A stretch of 64,000 bases of DNA from Favolaschia claudopus (Eukaryota > Basidiomycota > Agaricomycetes > Agaricales > Mycenaceae), in the NCBI GenBank assembly GCA_037176885.1, contig JAWWNJ010000018.1, forward strand, positions 1,798,001-1,862,000, read 5' to 3'. The notes under the pieces are model-generated. The model saw only the letters and a list, made by a program, of their open reading frames with translations. It made no database searches and had not been told where the DNA came from. Below, one piece after another: positions 31,561-41,805 of this stretch; position 1 is the stretch's first letter, and each line of letters opens with the position of its first letter. The position numbers and the translations under genes are program-made.

Positions 31561-33504
31561 GAACATATCTCCGCTGTCAGAGGATAGTAGATAGATCGAT
31601 GAGATACGCCGTCGAAAACGAACGCATGTGTACAGAAGATAGGATAGCGTGTATACACTGCTGAGGATGGAAGATAGATTATAGATTATATCGCAGGATG
31701 CGCGTTCAAACGAACATTTCTGCACTGAAGGTGAGAGAGAATAGATCGTGAGATGTACACCGTCCATCCTACACCGACGAGTGGTGAAGATGACAGTAAT
31801 GAAGCGGAAGAATGAATACACGGGTGGACGAGTGTCGCGCCAATGAAGACAGATTTTTGTACGCAAGACTGAAATGCAGAGGAGGTCCAATAAGAGTTGA
31901 ATACAACAAACCACAACGACCGCATTCCAGGACTCTGATGTACAACATTGGAGTGCCGGAAGCGTCGCCGTAGTGGTCCAGCGAGTGGGAGGAGCACGAA
32001 GAAAGAAATGAAAAAGAACAGTGATTAGATAACACACCATTACAAAATTTTCCCGTGCTCTGTTAACAAGTTACAGGCGGCGTCCACGTACGTTTCGACG
32101 AGCAAAGCGTAGTTGCTGAATCTGGTCTTGAGGAGGTCACCATAGACGAGACAAAGGTAGAGCAAGAAATGTAGGCGAAAAAGTGGAGAAGTTCGTTCGG
32201 TCATGAGATGGAATGTGATAGAGAAGCGCTAGGAGGCAGATCCCATCACATACAGAACTGGTATGCATGGGAGAGTGAAGAGAGCGGGAACTGGTCCTAA
32301 GTATGTCTGGTACGAAGTCTGACGTGCAGTCAAGACGTGCCCGACGTAAAGTCAAGGGCCCGAGAGGAGATAGGCTGTGAGAGAGGACCAAAGAGGACCG
32401 AATGTCTTGACAAAAACACCGGTGATAGCGCGAGGGAGGACGGTGCGCTGTCGACGCCGCAGCGGACGCGAGAGCGGGAGGAAGAAAAGAGAATGACAGC
32501 TGTCATCGGGGATCAGCGCTGTCAATGACAAGTCTACTCTTACGTCACTACCTTGCCTTTCACTCAGCCGCCACTCGCAAGCTCGTCACGACTGAGCTCG
32601 CAACATGACGAGGTCAGTCGTGCGTGTCTCAAATTGCCCGCAGAAAAAAAAATCAATCTTGCTCTTTTTTGCTTGGATTGGTGCTCCCATGAACTGCTGG
32701 TATCCCTCTCAGGTATTTTGGGTGCCTTTCAGAGCTTCCCGATGCACCCGTGAAGTGGAATGTGGATTGTGGATTGTCTCGAATAGGAAATGAACGTAAG
32801 TGCACGTGATTGATTAGGTGATCGCATCACTGATGTCTCAAATCGCCTCGGAGAAAATATTATTTATTGTCAGTTTTGAGCCAGTTAAAAATTCGTCTAG
32901 AGGGATTACTCTACTATCTAATCGGAGTGTTTTGGCCAGAGGGTTAAGCGTGGGAAGGTCCTGATGTGATGTAATAGATTTCGTTCCTGTTTGGTGGTGT
33001 TGCACCATACATCCGTATGCCCTCAATTCAGTGAAAATCTGCCATAATGTCGCGTGTGTTACTGCTGGAACTGGAGTCTTGAGCTGAATTTTGAGGACAT
33101 GGAGAACAAGAGGGTTCCAGCACAAGAGTCCAATAGCATAGATAGTTGCAGGTAGTGGATGAGAAACGAGACGGAGAGAGAATGAGATCCAAGTGAGCCA
33201 CGTCGAATCGTCGATGATCGATCCGGGGGCCGGGGCATTTCAAACTCCGCTCAGTATCGATTTTGTTCGGGATCTCATTTTGAGACTTCCCTATATTCAT
33301 TGCTCTTTTTTTCAGGAGTTTCTGGGCTCCGGTAGATATTTCACGCATTTTCGTCGGTATCGACGTTTCACGTGGGGAACGGCATTTTCCGTACGTCCGG
33401 TCCATCCGAACGATCAATTGTCAACCGAAATCAACCAAAAACTCTCCAAACATGAGCATATTTTATTATCTTTAGAGTATTATCTTTATTTCTTTATTTT
33501 CTAG
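31561..33504. other. No recognisable gene
   Basis: The left part is decayed satellite and purine-rich. The rest has only short frames without resemblance to known proteins. A candidate 3' splice site (ttttctag, ending 33504) leads into the exon below. Confidence 0.45.
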
Positions 33505-33782
33505 CACTTTCACCAGTATCGGGCCACAAAGATAATGCTGCGACAATCGCGTTGGGAGAAGATGCCGACTCAGCCGCAGTAGAACATGCCCTCAAAGTTA
33601 GCGCGCGCGGCGGCTATAAGCTCGTCAGCATCTGTGGCGACCTCTTCAGACATAAAGACCCGAAGCGTGGACACCAAGACTTCCACCGCCTCTATTTCTC
33701 CAAGGTAAAATTCGACGCGACTGGCGAACACTCAACTGTCAAGTTCCCCGACTGCTCGAACATTCGCTATGGATCCCACCTA
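33505..33782 (+). pseudogene. Agaricomycete transposon-associated protein, middle part (1)
   Basis: After a splice acceptor at 33504 the frame reads SPVSGHKDNAATIALGEDAD, SAAVEHALKVSARGGYKLVS, CGDLFRHKDPKRGHQDFHRL and ends FPDCSNIRYGSH. These blocks match, in order, the central region of the same protein type as 23445-23984 (from memory). The frame is broken at 33783 by a TA-flanked MITE. The continuation expected in this family (AAELL..Y..Y..FL) appears 2.87 kb further on, at 36651. Confidence 0.5.
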
Positions 33783-34157
33783 CTGTAGATACTTGTACAG
33801 AGGCAACCGACCCCGACACCGTGACACCGTGACCCGCCTTCGGCAACGCAACCAGAGCGGCAGTGAGCGTGATTCAGACGGTTGGATTTTGGGCAACCGA
33901 GAACACGAAAATTGGCCATGATCTCGGGCAAAATTCAGACTTTGAGCAGTCTAACTGCGACAAAGATAGTTGGAAACGACAATTCCACGGATTTTAGCAA
34001 AATTGGCGCCAAAATAGGGCGAAAATTGAATATTTTCTGAAATGTCACGATTTTTTGGAGGCAACCAGACCGCCCGTGACCGTGACCCGCCGCGGTTTGG
34101 GCAATGCAACGGACCCCACCGTGACCGTGACGGTTGCCTCGGTACAAGTATTTACAG
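33783..34157. mobile_element. TA-flanked MITE, 375 bp
   Basis: Ends CTGTAGATACTTGTAC..AGGCAACC and its reverse complement (two mismatches in about 27). TA lies at 33781-33782 and 34158-34159. The inner sequence repeats gaccgtgac words. Its ends resemble those of the 17878-18078 element (CTGTA.TA..). Confidence 0.8.
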
Positions 34158-34165
34158 TAAAGAAA

Positions 34166-35260
34166 GGCTCATGTACTATGTCTGTGGATGCCACGGAAAA
34201 ATCGCGTTTTTTCAAAACGAAAAAAGGGAAAAATGAGAGAAAAAAGGGAGAGACTCAAGGAATTATATGAAGCTCGTCTACCTCATCTGTACAGCTCAGA
34301 GCTTGTTATAACGCTGTAAACGACGATTTTTCGGTTGGATTTGCCTATCGAAGCCGACCGTTCCGTGGAAAATCCTCTGATTTCAAACCTATGTCTTTCG
34401 GAGATAAAGACATAGGACCAGCGAATGGTTTTCAAGACCTTTGTCTTTTCTCTCACGTCAACGCCGGCAACTCGGCGAAGGCGTTGCAAACTGAACCAAA
34501 TGACGCGACCGCGTCGCGTCTTTCTCGTTCTTCCGTCTAACCCTAGTTTTCTTTTGCCCTCAAGCTGAGAGAAGACAATTCTCACTGTTTCACGGGCTAA
34601 TTTCCTGTGTTAAAATCTCCCGATGCCCGCTAATTTGCCTCTTCCACACCTCCCATTTGGCTTGCAAACTACCCTCAAGACCAAGTTCCATTGCAGAAAA
34701 AATCCGCGCTCCGCGCGATTAACTATTCCTCTGTGCATACCTCAACTCGATTGGATTTCTAACTATTTACTCTATTGTCCCGACTGAAGTTAACCATTTC
34801 TCTTGCCATTTCTGGGATGTTCATCTCCTCTATAGTTGAAGCATCGAAGAGGTGGTGTTCCGTGGCTCGGCAGAGGAGCAAAACAGCACTGGACACCGTA
34901 ACTGAATTTCCATGCATCTGTATTTTGTAATTGTAGGCAACAAATGGCTTCGAGAGCCTATGAACCATCAAAAACTTAAACAAGTCCAGTACATCTACAA
35001 TGCACCAAAATTTCTTCTCAAGTGCACTACTAGTAGTCAGGAATGTCACTTATGTACACCAAGATTACTTCTCAGGTGAGGTAGAGCTTTCAAGTCAGCG
35101 CCGAGCGCGCGATTCAACTTTTTCGGTAGTTGCTCAACTGTTCGGGCTTATCGGGCTTAATCGGTGTTATCTTGAGCAGGATCAAACGGGCCCCGCGGCC
35201 ATCTGTCAATCAGCACGGGTGCAGACCTATGTACATAGGCATCCACAGACATGGTTAATG
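34166..35260. mobile_element. 1.1-kb inverted-repeat element
   Basis: ggctcat....atgtctgtggatgcc at the left and its reverse complement at the right (about 27 bp, few mismatches). The 7-mer taaagaa flanks both sides (34158-34164 and from about 35261), possibly a target duplication. Within it, a minus frame (34759-35049) and a plus frame are open but not recognised. A solo end is at about 19153. Confidence 0.55.
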
Positions 35261-35261
35261 A

Positions 35262-35410
35262 GCCTAAAGAAATATTTCAAATACCACGGACATCGTGTCC
35301 TTCCTGAGTCGTTGATGATTGAGCTGGAGGCTGCGATGGCCAAGGAGAAGGCCGACCGGGAGGCAACAGCACGGGTAATTGCGATGATACAGCGATTGGC
35401 GGCACATTGA
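35262..35410 (+). pseudogene. C-terminal coding remnant, unidentified
   Basis: An open run reads KKYFKYHGHRVLPESLMIEL and continues with a charged helix (AMAKEKADREATARVIAMIQ) to a stop at 35408-35410. It looks like the end of a real protein, but the part before it was lost to the element at 34166. Family unknown. Confidence 0.3.
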
Positions 35411-35603
35411 CATTCAGAAAAAAATTATATTATCATCCCAATTGCATTCTATAATGTACTAATGTTATTTCCCATACTCTAACGGCGCACACGAGCAAGC
35501 ATAGTGAAATACGACGGAAACTGAGCCAGAGTAACGGACAAGTAACGGACGAGTCACAGTAAAGTCACACGACGTGATGTGAGCGGATCGTCCTTGCGGC
35601 CTA

Positions 35604-36643
35604 CAGTGCCGGACATCCAAAGTCGACAATGATGATTGCCGAAGAACGCGAATTTTTGGCATAAATCTGACTTCAGAATCAGACTCAGCACCCTTGAAAA
35701 CGTCCAAAAAACCACCTCCGAAGTTTTTCCCACGACATTTTAGCTGCGGCCAAATTTAGCCAAAAAATCAAAATTGTGTGTACCTCTCCGAGCGTACTCC
35801 GAGCCTCGGGGAACAAAAATTAGCTAACTAGTATGCCTTCTGAAGCCCCATTTGTGCTCTAACCAACCATGCCGCCGTCGCCCTCGCCGCCCTTGCCGCT
35901 CATGATTATGGGCAAAGAATGTTTGATGCGGATGCCCAACTGTCGCTTACGGTGCTTGATAAAACATCTCCGACTCCTTCTGAACCTCTCGGGAGGCGGA
36001 TTTACACCATGCCTCATACTACTTCCATCAAGTCAGCCATGGATCAACTTTGAGTGACAGTATACAATGAGAAGAATAATTGTCGAACACAAACAGAGTT
36101 GGGCAGCCCAAGTGGGCCATTTCAAATTTGGGTAAGGCAGCTCTGAGCTGAAGAAAAGGATCTTGGCTCATGATAGATGCTGGTTGAGTGCCATCTCGCA
36201 AGACTTTCATAGGTGTGCATTCCATGCTGCACACAATGCCTCAACAACGTTGCAATGCTAAGTTGATGCTAAGTACAATCTTATCTTTGACAGTACATGT
36301 AACGTGACTCGGAATTGCCAAATCCGGTGCAATTTCCCAGACAAAGAGAGGCAGATTTCTCAGAAACCGCTCGTGGAATTTTCTTTATTTTATCAGAATC
36401 ATAACTTACTCAACGAAAGGAGTCGATTGCACTATGTCCGAGATTTTTCCCATCAATTTTGAGATTACGGCCAAATTTTCGGCTATCATTTCATAATTTT
36501 TCTTTTTTTTGACAATCGGCTCGTGCAAAACTGTTCTTTGGATGCTTAGCGACTGTTGTACATAAAAATCTAGACATCTTGGGGTATGTCACACCTTCCA
36601 TAAAGGGAAGATCAAAGTTGTCGACTTTGCGTGTCCGGCACTG
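35604..36643. mobile_element. TA-flanked inverted-repeat element, 1040 bp
   Basis: The terminal repeat CAGTGCCGGACA..CAAAGTCGACAA (26 bp, two mismatches between ends) with TA at 35602-35603 and 36644-36645. The CAGT start and TA target fit Tc1/mariner. No transposase ORF is seen, so it is non-autonomous. A partial copy is at 23985-24087. Confidence 0.8.
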
Positions 36644-36650
36644 TACCTTA

Positions 36651-36941
36651 GCAGGCGCCGCGGAACTTCTCACGTATCACTCCGCCTACATCGACTTTCT
36701 CAAAATCATTCGCGACACGAAAACTACCCCTGGATTGAATCACATGGAGCAAGACGCGCTCACTGGTCTCGAGGACGAAGCTACGATGTGCGAAATCGTG
36801 GTGATGACATGTACAGTTTACAAATGCGGAATTTCCGATCCATACATGAAAGCGGTTCGCCAACCTGGTCTAAATCATATTGACCATCCCCGCACCCTTA
36901 TGTCAGCATCACACTGTGACATTGTCACGCTCGACGTATAG
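36651..36941 (+). pseudogene. Agaricomycete transposon-associated protein, middle part (2)
   Basis: Open frame: AGAAELLTYHSAYIDFLKII, RDTKTTPGLNHMEQDALTGL, EDEATMCEIVVMTCTVYKCG, ISDPYMKAVRQPG. It continues where 33505-33782 stops in the expected order of this family. Joining 33782 to 36651 at the TA would keep the frame (GSH-L-AGAAELL). It runs to a stop near 36941 without the usual C-terminal part. Confidence 0.5.
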
Positions 36942-39298
36942 CACGATGCTAAGGTCCAGATTGGGAATTTTGCCCAATACAAGTCTTAGATAGAGGTTCA
37001 ATGAAGGGTTCCTATTGGGCAGAGTTGCCAAAATGTCCCTTGGTCTCTTGCTATATGACCCACAAAAAAATTCAGACCACTTTTTTTCTGAGTGTTTCTA
37101 TGTGGTTTTCTCACCAAATGGGACACTTTTCAAAAAATTCGGAGGAAAATTTGGCCAGCACAGCCACATGATAGTCATCTCGGCATGCTTCAGCTCGCTT
37201 AAGGGTGGGACCTGTCAAACCTTTGCGGCGCAATGAGTGACAGAACCTCCTTGCAGTGTGGAAGGTGCTTTTCAAACCAAAAACCAAAATTTCAGAGCCG
37301 AAGCGAGAATGTCTTCTAAGTCTGTAGGTCAGCCCTTCCGCAGGGCGGAAAGAGCACGAAATTTTTTGTGCGACTGGGGATTTGGCCATGGGAACGATTA
37401 ATAAGCGTTACATAACGTGCTTAAGTAAGGTGCGGGGATCCCACGCTCTCTATCTTACAGACAGTTGGCACCTGTCACCTTGGATTTCGTGACAATTTGA
37501 TGGCACGTGCAAATTTTCAGACACGGTTCAGCCACAGCTCGCGATTATTTCTAAGCTTCTAGGTCGGAATCAATTTATTAAGTAACGTTTCATGCCCTTT
37601 AGGGCATATGTCGCTACTGCGCCTCTGTGTAACTAACTGTAGGTACTGTGTGTAGGTACGGGCGGTCATAATGAACAGCAGAGTAGATGCAAGCATGGGT
37701 ACGAATGGTTGCGAGGCCATGAGAGAATGATCGTGATGGAACAAACTTGAGAACAAGGTATGGTTCATGGGGCGAAAAGCTCTAGCAGCGGAAGTCCGTG
37801 TACGGCGAGTTGTACGTGAGGGAGAAGGGACGTGAGGGGAGGGGGAATAAGTATCAAACGGACTCGCCTCGGTGCTCACTTTGCGTTGCAGCAAAGAAGG
37901 ATCCAGAGGCAGAAAGTTCGTCCTCGATGCGACGGAAGAGTATCTGACGAACAGGGCACTCTGCCGTAGTGTTTCTCCGGCTTTGGCCTCAGGCCAAAAA
38001 GCCATGGCTTTTTGGCTTTGGTACCAAGGCCAAAGCCAGGCCAAAATTTTGGCTTTCTATGGCTTTTGGCCCGGCTTGCGAATGTTCAAAGCCAAGGCCA
38101 AGCCAAAAAGCCGTGGCTTTTGTTTCCATTTTGAGAAGCAGTTCGGCAGACCTGCCGACCCCTCCGGAAGCTTGTCTCTCCACGCTCGTTCTCCGCACTG
38201 CTGACAATCTCAACTCGGCCAATCGTGTCTTTTGACACGAAGCGGAGGTAGACAATGCCAGAGTCAGATTTCCGCGTTTTGGAGGAAGGTGATGATGGTA
38301 GTGTAATGGAAGTTGGCGGATTGATGTGATGTTTTCCTAGCCTTTGAAGTCACTCATTCTGCCAACGGAACCTTATTTTGGGTATTTTGTAGATTGTGGG
38401 AATATGTACGTCACCAAATTTCTTTATTTTCGGCTTCATACTCACCTGGGGTGAGTTCAAGTTCTTAACAATTGATTTGAAGTACTAATTAACGCCTTGT
38501 TCAAGTCGTTGGCAAGTCGTTGGATCAATTTTGGCAAGTATTCAGGTGAATTAGATTCTTGCTGCCTGATCTGTCGAAGGCTGAATGAATTCTGTCATTG
38601 TTACGAGCACAGTTTTGGCTGAACAGAGAGTCAGAGCTTCGGCTGATTCTATTGAGAAACCCGGTTTCGCCGAAGGCAATGTTGGGGAAACCCCTCAAAA
38701 ATACAAGAATCCGGAAACCCACCCAGCCGAATCGGCAAGGAATACCATCGTGGAGCAATAGTTGTGCGGAATGAAACAAGGTTGATCCAGATAGTGTTTC
38801 AAGCCGATATTGGCTCATTTATGTTGTTGTTTTCGAGCTGGCGGGAGCGTGCCGGTGACTATTATTACTGATCCGGGTTCATCAAAAACGATGGCGGCTT
38901 TTATGCCTACTTGAAAAATCATATTGAACGCTTTACAGAAGCCTCAGAGTCTTGATGAGAAGTCTCCAACAAAAGATTCCTAGGTCACCTTTTCCTTACG
39001 GGTCTACCTCCAGTGAAAATATCGGCATTGCGGCCACTAGCGGGGATTAGGTCGCAAAAAATCTGCTTCGATTCCCGATAAGGATTGCACTTTTGCGAGC
39101 AGTTCAGATTAGCTTTAAAATTGAGACTTAGTTCAACATTCAATTGGCCGGGAGGCTCCTGCTTGGAAGATTCCTCGCCGCCGGGATGCCGGCCGTTGGC
39201 CGGCATGTCAGAAACCGGGTTCCTTAACAAGTGTTCAAATTACGGCAGGGTTTCGCTGAGAAACCGGGTTTCCCAATAAAGTACAAATGGTTATTGCA
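36942..39298. other. No gene; dispersed short repeats
   Basis: It holds the ggctttggcc cluster (37976-38120) and two gaaacccggtttc-type palindromes (about 38659 and 39262) that could be ends of a small element. No protein is recognised. Confidence 0.5.
37976..38120. repeat. Cluster of GGCTTTTGGC / GCCAAAGCC words
   Basis: More than ten overlapping direct and inverted copies of ggcttt.ggc/gcc.aaagcc in 145 bp, giving many alternative folds. Confidence 0.8.
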
Positions 39299-39492
39299 CT
39301 ACCGGCGACGACGTCCACTCGAAGTACCTTCGCCTCCATCTAATGAAGGGGGCTCCTCCACACCCTCCGTCAGCTGCTCGGCAACACGATCGTCCGCCGT
39401 CTTCCACTTCTTCGATGGAGGCTCATCAGTCGCCTCGGTGGGTCCAAAGTCGAACATGAGCGCGGCGGAGGAATCAGTGGAAGGTTCTGGAA
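39299..39492 (-). pseudogene. Isolated C-terminal exon, unidentified
   Basis: Minus strand, after a good acceptor (tttccag): a run with MFDFGPTEATDEPPSKKWK, then acidic and Gly/Ser-rich sequence and a stop after SSGRRRR. KKWK and RRRR could be nuclear signals. No upstream exon was found. Confidence 0.3.
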
Positions 39493-40584
39493 AATGCAGG
39501 TCAGCACAGAAGGCAAAGAAAAGACAAACAAAAAAGTTTGACGGGGCTCGTCTCTTTTTGAGAACACCGAGTATTTTGGCTCTAACATACATACTCAGAA
39601 TACCTACACACAAGCTCCCCCAAGGGCCTTCCGAGATAAGAAATTTCCTTATATAGAAGGGGGGGAGGGCGGTCCCAAGGGCCCCGAGAAAAAACTTTCA
39701 TATGATTTTTTGTAACTCGGTTCTGAGGGTTGTATGAAGCAGATATATGCTATGTACGTTGCTCTACAGCCTTATTTTAGCAATTCAGTACTTCAGATCC
39801 AACTCTGGCTACCATTGTCACCGTCAGATGGGTTTGAGCGCCGCTCGGGCCTCTCGGCAGCCTCGGCTGTCAGTGTGTATGCTGTTGTTTGGTCCAGAAG
39901 ATTGGTTGCTGACACTGAGAGATATCAATTTTGCACAGTGCAGGTACGTGGAAATGTGCAAAATAAAGGTTCTTCGCTTCAAATGCTGATGTTGAGTCCG
40001 AAAATACATAAATTTGATACAGCTAACAAATTGGGCGGTGGGAAGATCACGTGAATTTACCATATAAGGCATATTACGGCAGCAGGAAGGGAGGGGGGGT
40101 CACCCGAAGTCGCTGAAAAAAAAACTTCGACCCCCGGTACGGATTTCGCGGATCGGTATCCCCTTGAGCTCTCCCTCCTGTAGGCCGGGCACCGGCATAC
40201 ACAACCTACGTGAAGATTCAGCGGAAGAACACGGTCCAGCACAGAGACCCTTTACTACTGAATGGGATGGTGTAAAAATTAAGACCCCATGCTTTATATC
40301 GAGTTCAGTAGGTAAGTCACAGTTTGAACTCGTACTTCAAGTCCGATGCATACAACAAGTACTTGAAGTATATGAACCATACCATAGCAATTACACAGAT
40401 TTACAGCTACAGTTCAAGATGTCGTAATGAATAAGCTCAAAAATTCAAAATGCATAAAGCCCATAATGCATCTGCATCAGCTTTTGGGGTCCACCAACTT
40501 GGTAGGCTGGTGTTTTATGCATTTTCCTCATCCTATCCTAAACTCACCGGGCCATCAGAATTGATGGATCACATGCTTTTTCAT
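39493..40584. other. No recognisable gene
   Basis: G-rich runs at 39655-39685 and 40085-40105. An inverted pair (agcaggaagggaggg near 40080 and ctccctcctg near 40173) may mark a small element. Confidence 0.4.
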
Positions 40585-41320
40585 GTGACTTTGACACCAA
40601 ACCACGGGACCACACGAGACGTCGCGAGCGGAGCGAGCGTAGCGGGGTTTGGGGCAGCCAGCCCCAACAAGCTGTGTGACCGAACGGAGGGAGGCCGGCG
40701 AGCGCAGCGAGTCGGCCGTGCCGGAGGCAGGGAGCTAAAGCTTGTCTATCCTATAGATGAAAACACAAGGATCAGCTCACGTGAAAAGTAACGTGACTTT
40801 GACACGAAACCACGGGACCATGTCGAGATGTCGCTGCCGGATGTCGAGATGTTGCTCCCGGTTCCCACGAACTTTCCCGACGGCGCCGCGCACCGCGAGT
40901 GCAGCGAGCGGTAGTGCGGCGCCGAGGGCACGCAATCCAGCAAGAAAAAAGCACGCGGGGTTTGGGGCGGAGCCCCGACAAGCTGTGCACCAGCCGTAGG
41001 GAGGGACGCGAGCGCAGCGAGCCGGCCCGGGTGCTTAAGCTTGTACTTACTTGAAAAGAGGGCCAGGCCATCAGTCGCGTGACTTTTGACAGAAAATCAC
41101 GGGGTTTTGTCAACATCCTACAACACAACCGGCTGTCGAGATGTTGAAACTCACCCGCGGTCCCCGGCGCGCGAGCGGCAGTGCGGCGCCGCGGGCAAGC
41201 AAAAAAAATCCAGGCGGGGTTTGGGGCGGAGCCCCGACAAGCTGTGTACCCCCCGTAGGTAGGGACGCGAGCGCAGCGAGCCGGCCCTGCCGAAGGCGGG
41301 GTGCTTAAGCTTGTAACACC
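40585..41320. repeat. GC-rich unit in three tandem copies
   Basis: Units start at 40585, 40793 and 41079. Each has, in order, gtgactttgacac..accacggg, a GC-rich block with gcgagcg.agcgagc, ggggtttggggc, gccccgacaagctgtg (short hairpin gggcggagccc), ggacgcgagcgcagcgag, ccggcc, and gcttaagcttgt or a variant. Lengths are 208, 286 and about 242 bp. Non-coding. Confidence 0.85.
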
Positions 41321-41330
41321 TAATGCATAA

Positions 41331-41805
41331 GGCAAGGGGGTGCGGGCCGGAGAAGCCGGCACACCGGGCAGGGAGGGTGGGTCGGCCGCTGGGCCGGATA
41401 AAAAAAAATAATGACCTGTTATGTTTTGGGCTTGAATGGGTCTATGAGGTTCCGGGTTGAGTAGAAACCAATTTTACCACTGTATACAGTACGTTCTGAC
41501 CTCCAGGAGCCATTCGGAAGCCTGTTTCGGATTTGGATAGGACCGGCAATCAAGTTGGCCGTATTTGGTAACGTCAATACCGAGATGTGTTGGAATTTCA
41601 AGTGGTGTTTTTGTAGTTCTAGATGAGAGATCTCACTCATAAAACACCGGGTAGATGACTTTACGAGGTTTGAGGCAAGAATTGCCTGCTGAACAGCTGT
41701 TTTTGATGGGAAATTCCATATATGGACGTCACGTGGTAGGGTGGTTCCCGGCGAAGGGTCTCTAACAAAAAAAGCAGCGTGAGGTGTTTTTTTTCGGTTT
41801 CAGTA
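41331..41805 (+). repeat. Dispersed repeat, inverted partner of 53845-54332
   Basis: It starts ggcaagggggtgcgggccgg and ends ttttttttcggtttcagta. The reverse complement of 53845-54332 has the same start and end and the same inner landmarks (gaagccggcacaccgggcag, ggtcacgtggtagggtgg with small changes). The middle is more diverged. Confidence 0.75.
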
